From Heyndrickxia coagulans DSM 1 = ATCC 7050 (GTDB lineage: Bacteria > Bacillota > Bacilli > Bacillales > Bacillaceae_C): a stretch of 64,000 bases of DNA. Positions 8,186 through 18,539 of the stretch are shown here, piece after piece (position 1 is the stretch's first letter; each line of letters opens with the position of its first letter). Below the pieces are notes generated by a model. That model had not been told where the DNA came from, did no database searches, and saw only the letters and a list, made by a program, of their open reading frames with translations. The DNA lies in NCBI RefSeq assembly GCF_000290615.1, contig NZ_ALAS01000057.1, positions 1 to 64,000 on the forward strand, written 5' to 3'. A program made the position numbers and the translations under genes.

Positions 8186-9286
8186 TTACAGCCGGGAATG
8201 GCGGCTGATGTTTAAGAGCACGCCGACTGCGACAAGCATCAACGTCAAAGAAGAGCCGCCGTAACTGATGAACGGAAGCGTAATGCCTGTAACCGGGATC
8301 AGGCCAATGACGACGCTGATATTGATCATCACCTGGATCGCGATCATGGAAATAATGCCGACTGCGAGCAGGCTTCCGTACAGATCGGGTGCGCCAAGCG
8401 CGATCCGGATTCCGCGCCAAAGCAGCAGCGCAAACAAAATCAGGACAAAAGTCCCACCGATAAAACCGAGCTCCTCGGTTAGAATGGCAAAGATAAAATC
8501 ATTTTGCGGTTCAGGCAGATAGTGGAATTTTTGCTTGCTCTCCCCAAGCCCCATGCCGAACAGGCCACCCGGACCGATCGCAAGAAGCGACTGGATAATT
8601 TGAAATCCTTTCCCCTGCGGATCGGACCATGGATCAAGGAAAGAGGTAATCCGTGCGATTCGGTATGGAGCCGATAAAACAAGAGCGACAAAACCGCCCA
8701 CACCAAGGAGCCCGAGCATGGCAAAATGGGCAATGCGGGCGCCGGAAACAAAAATCATGATGATGCATGTCCCAAGCATCACCGTTCCCGTTCCAAGATC
8801 CGGCTGTAGCATAATCATCCCAAAAGCAACAAAAACGAGCGTCAAGGCCGGGAGCATGCCTTTTTTAAAAGTCGTAATGTATTTCTGGTTTTCCGATAAA
8901 AATTTTGCCAAATACGCGATCAGCGCCATTTTAATGAATTCGGAAGGCTGGATGGAAAATGCGCCGACCCCGATCCAGCTCCGCGACCCGTTCCGTTCAA
9001 GCCCGATGCCGGGAATCAACACAAGGACGAGCAGCACAAAACAAATGACCAGGATGGTTTTCGCCCATGCCCGCCACGTCCAGTAATCAATGCGCATCAC
9101 GAAAAACATCGCTGCCACGCCGAGCCCGGCAAAAAGCAGCTGCCGCTTCAAAAAATAAAATGCATCGTTAAATTTGTACTCCGCCACGATCTCACTCGCG
9201 CTGAACACCATCAGGAGCCCGGTTGCAAGCAGCGCCAGGGTCACAATGATTAATAAAAAGTCGGGATTCGTTTTTTTCGACGGCAT
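8186..9286 (-). CDS. spoVE: SpoVE, SEDS-family glycosyltransferase for spore cortex
   Basis: SpoVE is a SEDS (FtsW/RodA) peptidoglycan polymerase that works with SpoVD in spore cortex synthesis. About ten membrane spans are visible. Family signatures include SWIGVGAFSIQPSEFIK, PDLGTG, LPEPQNDFIFAILTEELGF and the C-terminal GITLPFISYGGSSL. Its position next to murD and close identity to B. subtilis SpoVE separate it from the second SEDS gene at 44.7 kb (ftsW). ATG at 9286 (MPSKKTNPDF) gives 366 residues, the B. subtilis length. The longer frame to 9334 is rejected. Confidence 0.93.
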   Translation of the reverse strand: MPSKKTNPDFLLIIVTLALLATGLLMVFSASEIVAEYKFNDAFYFLKRQLLFAGLGVAAMFFVMRIDYWTWRAWAKTILVICFVLLVLVLIPGIGLERNGSRSWIGVGAFSIQPSEFIKMALIAYLAKFLSENQKYITTFKKGMLPALTLVFVAFGMIMLQPDLGTGTVMLGTCIIMIFVSGARIAHFAMLGLLGVGGFVALVLSAPYRIARITSFLDPWSDPQGKGFQIIQSLLAIGPGGLFGMGLGESKQKFHYLPEPQNDFIFAILTEELGFIGGTFVLILFALLLWRGIRIALGAPDLYGSLLAVGIISMIAIQVMINISVVIGLIPVTGITLPFISYGGSSLTLMLVAVGVLLNISRHSRL

Positions 9287-9364
9287 CCGCGCCCACCCCA
9301 GAAAAGATTTAGAGCTTCCCGCAAAAACCGGCAAACCGCACCGGTAAAAAAGCGGTGCAAGCCC

Positions 9365-10720
9365 TTATCTTAACTTATGCACGGCGTCGATGAAAATATC
9401 ACCACGAATTTCAAAAGATTTGTACTGGTCCCAGCTGGCGCATGCCGGCGACAGCAAAATGCAATCGCCCGGTTCGGATAATGCCCACGCGGCCGGGACG
9501 GCTTCTTCCACGTTTTCCACCGTGCGGATGACCGGAATGCCTGCTTTTTTCGCGGTGCTTTCCAGTTTCGGCGCGGTTTCCCCAAAAGTAATCAATGCTT
9601 TGACGTACTTCAAAGCCGGGATCAGTTCATCAAAGCCGTTGCCGCGGTCGAGCCCTCCGGCAAGCAGAATGACCGGCTGATGGAAAGCAGCGAGTGCGGC
9701 TTTGCAGGCCAGGATATTGGTCGCTTTTGAATCGTTGTAAAATTTCCGCCCTTTGATTTCGCCAATATATTGCGTCCGGTGCTTGACGCCTTTGAACGTT
9801 GCGAGCACGCCGCGGATAGCATCATTACTTGCCCCCATCAGCTTGGCAGCGGCGACAGCGGCTAAAATATTTTCCAGATTATGGTCTCCCGGCAGCACAA
9901 TTTCAGCGCGGTCCATGATTTTTTCGCCTTTCCACATGATGCTGCCGTCTTTTACCGATGCGCCGTCTTCAACATATTCCTTCGTTGAAAAAGGAATAAT
10001 TTTTGCTTTTGTGAAGGAGACCAGATCCCACAGTTCCGGCTGGGCATGGTTCAGAATCAGGAAATCATCCTCTGTCTGGTTCCGGGTAATATTTGATTTT
10101 GCTTTTGCATAAGCTTCTTTTGTCCCGTGATAATCGAGATGGGCTTCATAAATATTCGTGATGATGGCAATATGCGGCCTGAACGTTTGCACGCCCATCA
10201 GCTGGAAAGAAGACAGCTCCACCACCATCTGCTGGCCCGCGCTTGCTTTTTGCGCCACCGTGGAAGCTACTTTGCCGATATTTCCGGCAATTAACGGATC
10301 AAAATGCGGATCCGCTTGGAAAATTTCATAAATCAAAGTGGTGGTCGTCGTTTTCCCGTTCGTTCCCGTAATGCCGACCATAGGGCATTCTGCAATTTTA
10401 TAGGCCAGCTCGATTTCGGTAATGACCGGGATCCCTTTTTCAAGCGCCCCTGCAACAAGCGGGTTCGAATAAGGGATGCCCGGATTTTTCACAATCAGTT
10501 CAAAGCCTTCATCCAGCAGTTCGATCGGATGGCTGCCGCAAACGACTTTGATGCCCTGTTCCAAAAGCCCCTGCGCCTCCGGGTTCTCTTCAAGCGGTTT
10601 ATAATCATTCACCGTTACAAACGCCCCGAGCCGGTGCAACAGAGAGGCCGCGCTCACCCCGCTTTTTGCCAGCCCGAGCACTAATACTTTTTTATGTTCA
10701 TATTCCGTGATATTTTTCAT
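9365..10720 (-). CDS. murD: UDP-N-acetylmuramoyl-L-alanine--D-glutamate ligase
   Basis: MurD adds D-glutamate to UDP-MurNAc-L-Ala in the cytosol. The N-terminal Rossmann-like domain (VLVLGLAKSGVSAA) is followed by the ATP-binding loop [15 protein letters not shown] (about 115-129). The Mur ligase central motif around NIYEAHLDYHG and the C-terminal DSKATNILA also appear. Length 451 is typical. Its ATG comes one base after the mraY stop codon, so translation is likely coupled. Confidence 0.97.
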   Translation of the reverse strand: MKNITEYEHKKVLVLGLAKSGVSAASLLHRLGAFVTVNDYKPLEENPEAQGLLEQGIKVVCGSHPIELLDEGFELIVKNPGIPYSNPLVAGALEKGIPVITEIELAYKIAECPMVGITGTNGKTTTTTLIYEIFQADPHFDPLIAGNIGKVASTVAQKASAGQQMVVELSSFQLMGVQTFRPHIAIITNIYEAHLDYHGTKEAYAKAKSNITRNQTEDDFLILNHAQPELWDLVSFTKAKIIPFSTKEYVEDGASVKDGSIMWKGEKIMDRAEIVLPGDHNLENILAAVAAAKLMGASNDAIRGVLATFKGVKHRTQYIGEIKGRKFYNDSKATNILACKAALAAFHQPVILLAGGLDRGNGFDELIPALKYVKALITFGETAPKLESTAKKAGIPVIRTVENVEEAVPAAWALSEPGDCILLSPACASWDQYKSFEIRGDIFIDAVHKLR

Positions 10721-10721
10721 G

Positions 10722-11696
10722 TTACATCCACACCTCGATATAAATTCCTAAAATCGCACACAAAAGGCCTACCGCCCAGAACGTCACGACAACACGCCAT
10801 TCCGACCAGCCCGCCAGCTCATAATGGTGGTGCAGCGGGCTCATCCTGAAAATTCTTTTTCCTGTTGTCTTAAATGATATCACCTGAAGAATGACAGACA
10901 AAGTCTCGATGACAAAAACACCGCCAATCACAATTAAAAGAATCTCAAGATTGGTCAGAATCGAAATGGCGGCAATCGCCCCGCCCAATGCAAGCGATCC
11001 GGTGTCCCCCATGAAAACTTTTGCCGGATGGGCATTAAAGACGAGAAAACCAAGCACGGCCCCAACTACGGCAACCGAAAACAGGGCGACATCCGCCTGT
11101 GACTGGTTCCATGCCAAAACGGCGAATGCCCCGAAAGCAATCGCTGCCGTCCCGGATACAAGGCCGTCAAGCCCGTCCGTCAGATTGACCGCATTGGAAA
11201 ACCCGACAAGCCAGAGAAGAATGATGACAAAGTAAAACCAGCCGAAATTAACCGATTTGTCCGTAAACGGAATCGAGACTTCCGAAGATAAATGGAAGTG
11301 GCGGAAAACGACATAAAAAATGACGGCAACGAGAATCTGGCCAAGCAGTTTCTGCTTCGATGTAAGACCAAGATTCCGCTTCATCACCACTTTTATAAAG
11401 TCATCCAAAAATCCGAGCAGCCCGAATCCGATCGTAACAAGCAGCAGCAGGTAAATTCTGACAGTCGGTTCAGCGAATTTACCGGCCATGACCAGCGTGG
11501 ATGCAATGATCGATACCAAAATAATCAAGCCGCCCATTGTCGGCGTCCCGGATTTTTTCTGGTGCGATTTCGGGCCTTCTTCCCGAATGCTCTGGCCGAA
11601 TTTCAGTCTCCTTAAAAAAGGGATAAAAACGGGCGAAAGCAGCACGGAAATTAAAAAAGCCATCAGCGTTGTAAAAAAAATTACCTGCTCGATCAT
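10722..11696 (-). CDS. mraY: Phospho-N-acetylmuramoyl-pentapeptide transferase
   Basis: MraY transfers phospho-MurNAc-pentapeptide to undecaprenyl phosphate, forming lipid I. It is a polytopic protein of about ten spans. Signatures are [13 protein letters not shown] (about 45-57), the aspartate motif [22 protein letters not shown] (about 168-179) and the late [11 protein letters not shown] at 11696 follows GGGAGGG and gives 324 residues, the B. subtilis length. It overlaps the upstream MurF-like gene by four bases (ATGA). Confidence 0.97.
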   Translation of the reverse strand: MIEQVIFFTTLMAFLISVLLSPVFIPFLRRLKFGQSIREEGPKSHQKKSGTPTMGGLIILVSIIASTLVMAGKFAEPTVRIYLLLLVTIGFGLLGFLDDFIKVVMKRNLGLTSKQKLLGQILVAVIFYVVFRHFHLSSEVSIPFTDKSVNFGWFYFVIILLWLVGFSNAVNLTDGLDGLVSGTAAIAFGAFAVLAWNQSQADVALFSVAVVGAVLGFLVFNAHPAKVFMGDTGSLALGGAIAAISILTNLEILLIVIGGVFVIETLSVILQVISFKTTGKRIFRMSPLHHHYELAGWSEWRVVVTFWAVGLLCAILGIYIEVWM

Positions 11697-12133
11697 GCTT
11701 TTTCCCTCCCGTGACGCCTGCATGCACAAAGCAGCCGCTTCCTGTTTTCCGCATCCGCCAAATCATATGTATGAGGGTTTTTGTCCCGCAATTCCGGGCC
11801 GTAAAAAATAAAAGTTGTCTTCATATCCAAATCCTTGCTTTCCATTTTTTTTAGATAAAACTGTACCAGTTGTGTAAAAGCAAAAGAAACATCTTCTGCC
11901 ATAAACAGCGGAAAATCATTCGGTATATAGCGGGGCACGGGCGCATCTTTTTTCCAAAGCGCCGCGATTGCCCCGTGTGCAATTGCCCGGTTAATGTCCA
12001 GTTCAGAAAAAGGGACGTATAATCCCTTTGGCTGGTTTACATCTGCAAACACGCTGACTGTTGCAAATTCGAGCGCCATCTCCATGCCGCGGCCCAAACT
12101 GAAAAGGCGGGCTGTATCCCCGAATGATAACAT
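11693..12133 (-). CDS. Short MurF N-terminal-domain-like protein
   Basis: The 146-residue protein resembles only the UDP-binding first domain of MurF. The stretch [20 protein letters not shown] then [16 protein letters not shown] parallels the MurF segment with LFIPL, an alanine-rich helix, AALW and a proline turn before the ATPase domain. The ATP loop GTNGKTT and the two catalytic domains are missing. It sits exactly where murF lies in many dcw clusters. It overlaps mraY by four bases and follows murE closely, so it is cotranscribed and apparently translated. Catalysis is impossible as it stands. It may be a relic, or a retained domain with a new role. A full murF probably lies elsewhere with ddl. 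ATG at 12133 has a ten-base spacing to GGAG. Confidence 0.75.
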   Translation of the reverse strand: MLSFGDTARLFSLGRGMEMALEFATVSVFADVNQPKGLYVPFSELDINRAIAHGAIAALWKKDAPVPRYIPNDFPLFMAEDVSFAFTQLVQFYLKKMESKDLDMKTTFIFYGPELRDKNPHTYDLADAENRKRLLCACRRHGREKA

Positions 12134-12138
12134 ATGCT

Positions 12139-13596
12139 TCACCGCTCCTTTATCATTTCCAGTGCAACTTCCCTGTCATCAAAATGATGCACTTCATTTC
12201 CAATGATTTGATAAGTTTCATGGCCTTTTCCGGCAATCAGGACAACATCCCCCGCCTTTGCACGGAAAATGGCTGTTTTGATTGCTTCCCTCCGGTCGGG
12301 GATGCATGCATACCGCTCGCCTTCTACCCCTTTTTCCATCTCGCGCAAAATGGCAAGCGGATCTTCGCTGCGCGGATTATCCGATGTAAAAATCGGATAA
12401 TCCGCATATTTACAGGCAATTTGCGCCATCACCGGCCGCTTTGTTTTATCGCGGTCGCCGCCGCAGCCAACAACGACAAAGATTTTTTTCTTGGCAAACT
12501 GCCGGACCGTTTTCAGGACATTTTCCAGACTGTCGGGCGTGTGCGCATAATCGACAATCACGGAAAAATCCTGGCCGCCGTTTACGAGCTCAAACCGGCC
12601 GCGCACGCCTTCCATCGCTTCCGCCGTTTTAATGATCGAATCAAGCGGCACCCCGGAAACAACCCCGGTTGCGATCGCTGCGAGCATATTATAGACGCTG
12701 AACTTCCCGACAAGCTGCAGACGGACTTCCCGTTTTTCAAACGGCGTCACAAGCGTGAATGTCGTCCCGCGGGCGTGCATGTCAATGTTTTCGGCCATAA
12801 AATCCGCATCGCGGTCGATCCCGTACGTTATGACAGGCACCGCTGTTACTTGTTCAAATTCTTTTGATGCGGCGTCATCTGCATTTAAAATGGCATATTT
12901 CGGCTTATCCTGCGGGCAGGAGTTCCCGAGCTGCGAAAACAATAAACTTTTAGCGCGCCGGTATTCTGCCATTGTTTTATGGTAATCGAGATGATCCTGC
13001 GTGAGATTTGTGAAAACGGCAATATCATAGTCGCAGCCGTGCACCCGGCCTTCAACAAGCGAATGCGAAGAAACTTCCATCACACAGTCGGTGACGCCGC
13101 GCGCGTTCATTTCATGAAATATTTTTTGCAATGTCAGGCTGTCCGGCGTTGTGTTTTTCGTTTCCAGCGTTTCATCGCCAATTTTCATATACATCGTGCC
13201 AATCAGGCCGGTCGTTCTGCCTGCATCCCGGTATATTTTTTCGATAATATGGCTCGTTGTTGTTTTTCCGTTTGTGCCGGTAATCCCGACAAGGCGGAGC
13301 TTGCGGGACGGCTGCCCGTAAAACCGGTCTGCAAGGAGCGCCATTGCCCGTTTTGTATTGCGGACGATAATGACCGGTACATCCACATCGACCGGCTTTT
13401 CGGCTAAAATGGCTGCTGCGCCCCGTTTTGCCGCATCAACGGCAAACTTGTGCCCGTCAACCGTATAGCCTTTGATGCAAATAAACAGACTGTTTTTCGT
13501 GACAAGCCGGTTATCCTGGACAAGTTCCGTAATTTCCGGATTCACAGCAGGCATTTTCACAAACGACAATGCCTCTAACAATGTATGTAACTTCAT
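12139..13596 (-). CDS. murE: UDP-MurNAc-L-Ala-D-Glu--2,6-diaminopimelate ligase
   Basis: MurE adds the third stem-peptide residue. The ATP loop [19 protein letters not shown] (about 108-126), the substrate motif TTPDSLTLQ and [10 protein letters not shown] are clear. The amino-acid selector DNPRSEDP (about 406-413) is the form that binds meso-diaminopimelate, so the wall is probably of the A1-gamma type, as in other bacilli. The 485 residues are normal. It opens the murE to spoVE transcription unit, separated from spoVD by 274 bp and a terminator. Confidence 0.97.
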   Translation of the reverse strand: MKLHTLLEALSFVKMPAVNPEITELVQDNRLVTKNSLFICIKGYTVDGHKFAVDAAKRGAAAILAEKPVDVDVPVIIVRNTKRAMALLADRFYGQPSRKLRLVGITGTNGKTTTSHIIEKIYRDAGRTTGLIGTMYMKIGDETLETKNTTPDSLTLQKIFHEMNARGVTDCVMEVSSHSLVEGRVHGCDYDIAVFTNLTQDHLDYHKTMAEYRRAKSLLFSQLGNSCPQDKPKYAILNADDAASKEFEQVTAVPVITYGIDRDADFMAENIDMHARGTTFTLVTPFEKREVRLQLVGKFSVYNMLAAIATGVVSGVPLDSIIKTAEAMEGVRGRFELVNGGQDFSVIVDYAHTPDSLENVLKTVRQFAKKKIFVVVGCGGDRDKTKRPVMAQIACKYADYPIFTSDNPRSEDPLAILREMEKGVEGERYACIPDRREAIKTAIFRAKAGDVVLIAGKGHETYQIIGNEVHHFDDREVALEMIKER

Positions 13597-13761
13597 TTGC
13601 TTCCAACCCTTCCTGTTCCAAACCCTTGTTGCTGCATCTTTTTTGTGTATACATGTAAATACAGTCCTTTTCTATTGTACAAAAAAAACGGCCATTAAGC
13701 TATGAAGTCCTGCTGATTTTTAAAATGTAAGCCGGAGCAGCCCTGTTTTATGCCCCTTGAA

Positions 13762-13797
13762 ACAAAAACACGGGCGGCCGGACATACGGCGCCGCCC
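13762..13797 (-). terminator. Rho-independent terminator after spoVD
   Basis: On the minus strand GGGCGGC pairs with GCCGCCC around twelve bases and is followed by GTGTTTTTGTTT. It separates sporulation-specific spoVD from the vegetative murE unit. The rest of the 274-bp gap shows a possible TACAAT -10 box near 13678 but no convincing -35. Confidence 0.75.
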
Positions 13798-13870
13798 TGT
13801 TTTCCTGCATGCAAATCCGGATTGTCGGGCCTGGCGGGGCCCAAGTAAATAAGGAACTGGAAAGTCTGTT

Positions 13871-15787
13871 TTACTGCATGTAAACCCGGATCGTTGAGCC
13901 TTCTTCCACTTTCACGCCTGGTTCAGGGGACTGCCGGATCACCTTGTTTCCGGATCCGCTGACGTCAAGTTTGAGATTGTATTGGTCGTTCATCATCTCT
14001 TTTTTCGTCTCCCCGATTAAATTCGGCACTTTCACCGTTGGCGTTTCAAAATAACTTTTTTCTTTTTCCGCCTGGTTTTTCACCGGCTTGACGCCCATGG
14101 CACGCAGGCTGTCGCCGATGATCGTGCCCGCGATCGGGGCTGCCACCTGGCCGCCGAATTGGATCGTATTTTTCGGATTATCGACCGCCAAGTAGACGAC
14201 GATTTTTGGATCATTGGCCGGGGCGAAACCGATAAAGGATAAAACATAATTGTTTTCGAGATAGCGGCCGTTTTTGGCTTTTTGCGCCGTCCCGGTTTTC
14301 CCGCCGACCGGATAACCGTCCACATAAGCATTTTTTCCGCTCCCCTGTGTGACAACTGTTTCAAGCGCATGGCGGATTTGTTTTGACGTGTTTTCCGAGA
14401 TCACCCTTCTTTTGGCAACCGGGTTTTTTCGCATGACCGTTTCCCCAGTTTCGGGGTCGACGAGTTCCTTTGCAATATACGGTTTGTAGAGGATCCCGCC
14501 GTTTACGGCAGCCGAGACCGCCGCCACCTGCTGGATCGGCGTAACAGAAACCCCCTGCCCGAAAGCCGTTGTCGCTAGTTCAACCGGCCCGACGCGATCA
14601 AGGTTGAACAAAATGCCGGAAGCTTCGCCGGATAGATCCACGCCGGTTTTTGTGCCAAACCCGAAATTGCGGATGTATTTGAACAATGTATTTTTCCCGA
14701 GCCTTTCACCGAGTTCGACAAAACCCGGGTTGCATGAATTTTGGACAACCTCAAGGAACGTTTCGCTGCCGTGCCCGCCCCTTTTCCAGCAGTGCAGCGT
14801 CGAACCTCCGACTTCAACCGCGCCGGAATCGTAAAATTTGTCTTTTGTCAAATTCACTTTCTTTTCTTCAAGGGCGGCGGCAAGTGTGATAATTTTAAAT
14901 GTCGATCCCGGTTCGTATGTGCTCCAGATCGGCAGGTTCCGGTTATACACTTCCTGCGGCACATTTTTATAATTGTCAGGCGTATAGCTCGGCCTGCTTG
15001 ACATCCCGAGAATTTCCCCGGTGTCCGGGTCCATGGCGATCGCAATCAGCCCGTCCGGATGATATTTTTTTTCAGCATTATCGAGTTCGCGCTCAATGAC
15101 CGTCTGGACTTTTGTATCAACCGTTAGCTTCAGGTCAAGCCCGTTTTTTGGCGCTTCATATTCATCCGCCATATCCTTCATCTTTTTCTTCCCTTTTGCG
15201 TCCGTATAAAACTCGACTGCCCCTTTTTTTCCGCTCAGCGCATCATCATAATACAGTTCGAGCCCGGTCAGCCCCTGATTGTCGGCGCCGGTGAATCCGA
15301 GTACATGCGAAAGGTAGCGGCCGAACGGATAATACCGCTTGGAATCTTCCGCGATATAGACCCCCGAAAGCCCGAGGCGGCGTACGTCATTTGCCTTTTC
15401 ATTGCTGATTTTCCGCCCTTCTTTTATTCTGACAATCGATCTGACCTGTGTAATCTCTTTATAGATCTTTTCTTTGTCTGCATCAAGGGCGTTCCCCAGT
15501 TTTTCTGCCGTTTTCGCCGGGTCCTTGACCTGCCTCGGAATGATGAAAATCGTCGGGGCGCTTTGGTTGGAGGCGATCGGCACGCCGTTTCTGTCTTCGA
15601 TTTTTCCCCGCTCCCCTTCAAAAGGGATACTTCTGCTCCATAGTGCTTTTGCCCTGTCCGTCAGCATATCCCCGAGCCCGAACTGGACATAACCGAGCCG
15701 CACATCTATAATGCTGAAAATGACAATCCCGCAAAGCAATATAAAAACAAGCCGCTTTCTCACCGTAACATTGGATACACGTTTCAC
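13871..15787 (-). CDS. spoVD: Stage V sporulation protein D (class B penicillin-binding protein)
   Basis: SpoVD is the transpeptidase partner of SpoVE in cortex synthesis. One N-terminal membrane anchor (about 10-30) is followed by a PBP dimerisation domain and the transpeptidase domain. The catalytic STFK (within EPGSTFKIITLAAALEE), SCN and KTGT (GGKTGTAQKA) motifs are in order. A single C-terminal PASTA domain begins VPNLIGETKKEMMNDQYNLK, as in B. subtilis. Length is 638 residues. The start codon is GTG behind AAAGGAGG. It is flanked by terminators on both sides, so it is a separately controlled gene, probably of the sigma-E regulon. Confidence 0.95.
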   Translation of the reverse strand: MKRVSNVTVRKRLVFILLCGIVIFSIIDVRLGYVQFGLGDMLTDRAKALWSRSIPFEGERGKIEDRNGVPIASNQSAPTIFIIPRQVKDPAKTAEKLGNALDADKEKIYKEITQVRSIVRIKEGRKISNEKANDVRRLGLSGVYIAEDSKRYYPFGRYLSHVLGFTGADNQGLTGLELYYDDALSGKKGAVEFYTDAKGKKKMKDMADEYEAPKNGLDLKLTVDTKVQTVIERELDNAEKKYHPDGLIAIAMDPDTGEILGMSSRPSYTPDNYKNVPQEVYNRNLPIWSTYEPGSTFKIITLAAALEEKKVNLTKDKFYDSGAVEVGGSTLHCWKRGGHGSETFLEVVQNSCNPGFVELGERLGKNTLFKYIRNFGFGTKTGVDLSGEASGILFNLDRVGPVELATTAFGQGVSVTPIQQVAAVSAAVNGGILYKPYIAKELVDPETGETVMRKNPVAKRRVISENTSKQIRHALETVVTQGSGKNAYVDGYPVGGKTGTAQKAKNGRYLENNYVLSFIGFAPANDPKIVVYLAVDNPKNTIQFGGQVAAPIAGTIIGDSLRAMGVKPVKNQAEKEKSYFETPTVKVPNLIGETKKEMMNDQYNLKLDVSGSGNKVIRQSPEPGVKVEEGSTIRVYMQ

Positions 15788-15971
15788 GAGCGCGCCTCCT
15801 TTATTTAAATCTCAAAGCAGCAGACTCCACGGCGCAGGAAAGATGAAAAGTTTCAGCCCTGCAGGCTTTCTGAAATCCTGTAAATCCGCTCCGGGCGAAA
15901 CAAGCCCTTTGTTGCCTTTACACCCATTTATATGCTTGTACGCATCCGGCTAGTACCTTTTCACGCGCATG

Positions 15972-16001
15972 AAAAAAAGCAAGCCTTGTGCTTGCTTTTT
16001 T
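15972..16001 (-). terminator. Terminator between pbpB and spoVD
   Basis: AAAAAAGCAAGC pairs with GCTTGCTTTTTT around five bases. It is symmetrical and could work both ways; it follows pbpB by about 20 bases. Confidence 0.8.
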
Positions 16002-16023
16002 CGGCATCCCTTCTGCCGCCCGC

Positions 16024-18162
16024 CTATGGATTCTTAAATTTTACAGTAAGGGCCTGCCCGGATTTCACCTTTGACTTTGCCGGAATGCTTTGTGATACGG
16101 CATAGCCTTCCCCGCTTATGACCAGGCGGAGACCGAGCAGTTTGGCAGCGCCCACCACGTCACGTTTCGAAAAGCCGCGTATATCCGGCATTACCCTATT
16201 GCCATTTGTTTTCAAAAATACTTTTGCGCCCGGCAGGAGTTTTTCCTGTGCCCCGGGTTCCTGGGCTGTCACGGTATCGCCATCGCCGAGCACAACAGGG
16301 GTAAGCCCCAGTGCTCTTACGGCAGATGATGCTTCTGTCCGGCTGTCACCCGTAAAATCAGGAAGCTTGGCAAGGCGTACGACCTTCCCTTTTGCCGGTT
16401 TAATATTTAAATATTGCAGGCTGTTCTTCATAATCGGGTTAAACAGCGCTTTAACCGGTTCGCCACCAAGCTCGCCTGCTTTTAAATGCGGCTGCTGGAC
16501 AACGGCGTAAACGATTAATTTCGGATTGTCTTTCGGCGCCATGCCGAGAAAAGAAAAGATATAGTTATCGGTACCGGTTAAATAACCGCCGCCGTTCGGA
16601 TTCGGGATCTGGGCGGTACCGGTTTTGCCGGTCACCTCATAGCCCGGAATGTTATAGGCCGTGCCGGTCCCGGTTTTTTTATTCGTCACAACCGTCCGCA
16701 AATAATCCCGGACTTTTTTCGCGGTGTCCGCGCTGATCGGGTTGCCGGCAACGGTTGGTTTTGTTTTTTCCGTTTTTCCGGTTGTGGGATTGACCACTTT
16801 GTCGACTACATACGGCTTCATCATTTTCCCGTCATTGGCAACCGCTGTTGCCGCCTGAATCATCTGCATTGCGGTCACGGTTGTGCCCTGACCGAATGTC
16901 GTCGTATACCGTTCGACCGGATAATCGTATAAAATTTTGCCGGAAGCTTCATTTGGCAAGCCGACTTTCGTCTTTTTCCCGAACCCGAACGCTTCCAAAT
17001 ATTGCTTAAGTTTATCCTGCTTAATATAATCAAGCAATGTGGCAAATGCGACATTCGAAGAACGCTGCAGCCCTTCCAGAAAGGTGATCCTGCCCCAGCC
17101 GACCCCGCCGTTATGGTCTTTAATCGGGTTTGGCACATTTTTTACATGGAATTCCCCTGACTTATAGGTCGCATACGGGTGAAAAGCGCCTTCCTGGACG
17201 GCCGCCGCCAAGGTAAAAATTTTCATCGTCGAGCCCGGTTCATAAGCGGTTTCGACTGCTTCGTTCTGCCAGACGCTCAAACCTTTCCGCGTTTCCGGGT
17301 CAAATGTCGGTCGCTGCCCCATCGCCAGTATCCTACCCGTTTTCGGATCTGCCACGACAACAAACGCTTTTTTCGGATTGTATTGCTTCTGGACTTTGCC
17401 AAGCGCATCTTCAACGAAAGACTGGATTTTCTTGTCAATCGTTAAATAGACATTTTCCCCGTTTTTCGGTTTGGTGACTTTTTTATGCGCGTTTGGCAGA
17501 ATATACCCCCAAAAGTCGCCTTCATAACTGATTTTTCCGTCTTTCCCTTCCAAAGCGGCATTCATGCTTTTTTCGATTCCCATTACGCCTGCCATTTGGC
17601 CGCCCGTCTCATTTTTCTGCGCATAACCGACCAGATGGGAGGCAAACGAACCGTTCGGATACGTGCGTTTCGGCACCGCTTCGAACTGGATGCCCGGCAG
17701 GTTCAGTTTTTGAATTTCATTTTTTGTTTGATAGGGAATATCCTGCCCCGCTTTCCCGAATTCCACTTGAAACCGCCCTTTTTGTGTCAGAAGCGAATAG
17801 ATTTTTGATTCGGGCATGTCAATATATTTTGCAAGGGCCTGGGCGGTTTTCCGGGGGTTGACAACATGTTTCGGATGTTCCGGATCAATCGTGGCTTTCG
17901 GGTCCAAAATAGCAACCAGATTGTACGAAACAACATTTTCGGCGATCACTTCCCCGCTTGCATCGTAAATATTGCCGCGGGAAGCGGGAATGGTGCTTGT
18001 CCGCAAATACTTTTTCGCCGCTTTTGCCGCGAGCACTTTCCCGTCTGCCTGCCCTGTGATTTCAATCGTCAAAAACCTTACGGCGATAATAAAAAAGGAC
18101 AGACCGAATATGATAAATAATATCGCTGCCCCCCTGTTTGTATTCAGTTTTCTAGACTTCAT
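16024..18162 (-). CDS. pbpB: Penicillin-binding protein 2B, septal transpeptidase
   Basis: PBP2B is the essential class B transpeptidase of the divisome, paired with FtsW. It has a short cytosolic tail, one membrane span (about 12-32), a dimerisation domain, and a transpeptidase domain with STMK (EPGSTMKIFTLAAAV), SSN (RSSNVAFATLL) and KTGT (TGKTGTAQIPN). Two C-terminal PASTA domains follow, from about residue 580. The length of 712 fits. The ATG overlaps the ftsL stop by four bases, so the two are translationally coupled. Confidence 0.95.
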   Translation of the reverse strand: MKSRKLNTNRGAAILFIIFGLSFFIIAVRFLTIEITGQADGKVLAAKAAKKYLRTSTIPASRGNIYDASGEVIAENVVSYNLVAILDPKATIDPEHPKHVVNPRKTAQALAKYIDMPESKIYSLLTQKGRFQVEFGKAGQDIPYQTKNEIQKLNLPGIQFEAVPKRTYPNGSFASHLVGYAQKNETGGQMAGVMGIEKSMNAALEGKDGKISYEGDFWGYILPNAHKKVTKPKNGENVYLTIDKKIQSFVEDALGKVQKQYNPKKAFVVVADPKTGRILAMGQRPTFDPETRKGLSVWQNEAVETAYEPGSTMKIFTLAAAVQEGAFHPYATYKSGEFHVKNVPNPIKDHNGGVGWGRITFLEGLQRSSNVAFATLLDYIKQDKLKQYLEAFGFGKKTKVGLPNEASGKILYDYPVERYTTTFGQGTTVTAMQMIQAATAVANDGKMMKPYVVDKVVNPTTGKTEKTKPTVAGNPISADTAKKVRDYLRTVVTNKKTGTGTAYNIPGYEVTGKTGTAQIPNPNGGGYLTGTDNYIFSFLGMAPKDNPKLIVYAVVQQPHLKAGELGGEPVKALFNPIMKNSLQYLNIKPAKGKVVRLAKLPDFTGDSRTEASSAVRALGLTPVVLGDGDTVTAQEPGAQEKLLPGAKVFLKTNGNRVMPDIRGFSKRDVVGAAKLLGLRLVISGEGYAVSQSIPAKSKVKSGQALTVKFKNP

Positions 18163-18518
18163 TTATTTTCAACAACCTTGACATTATTCTCGTCCAATTT
18201 CAAGCCGAGTTTTTTTGCCTTTTCGTAAATACGGTCGTAGCGGCTTAATTCGCTTACTTGCATTTTCAAATCATCGGTCACCTTGTTTTTGTTCTGGATC
18301 GCGGTTTTCGTATCTTCAATCGACCGGTTGGCATTATAAATCGCAGCTTCCGTTGATACGATCTTCACGGCCATAATCAGAACGAACAAAGCAAAAAGGC
18401 TTGCGATAATCTTTTCCCCTAAAGTGATCTGCGCGCGTCTTGTGACCGGGGCTACTCTTTTTTCAACCTGTTGCTGTTGTTCCGGCGCACGTTTCGGCTG
18501 CCTTGCTAAATTACTCAA
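18159..18518 (-). CDS. ftsL: Cell division protein FtsL
   Basis: FtsL is a small bitopic divisome protein that forms a coiled-coil complex with DivIC and DivIB. The 119 residues contain a charged N-terminal tail, one membrane span (about 37-57, KIIASLFALFVLIMAVKIV) and an extracytoplasmic coiled coil with regular heptads (IYNANRSIEDTKTAIQNKNK). Sequence conservation is low in this family. Position between rsmH and pbpB and the topology make the call. Confidence 0.92.
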   Translation of the reverse strand: MSNLARQPKRAPEQQQQVEKRVAPVTRRAQITLGEKIIASLFALFVLIMAVKIVSTEAAIYNANRSIEDTKTAIQNKNKVTDDLKMQVSELSRYDRIYEKAKKLGLKLDENNVKVVENK

Positions 18519-18539
18519 AAAACTCCCTCCTCTATTTTC

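Noticed and set aside
9287-9364. Terminator between murD and spoVE
   Set aside because: GCACCG pairs with CGGTGC, but the T residues lie in the loop and none follow the stem.
12124-12867. 247-codon frame opposite murE
   Set aside because: Antisense to a well-supported ligase with no recognisable protein features.
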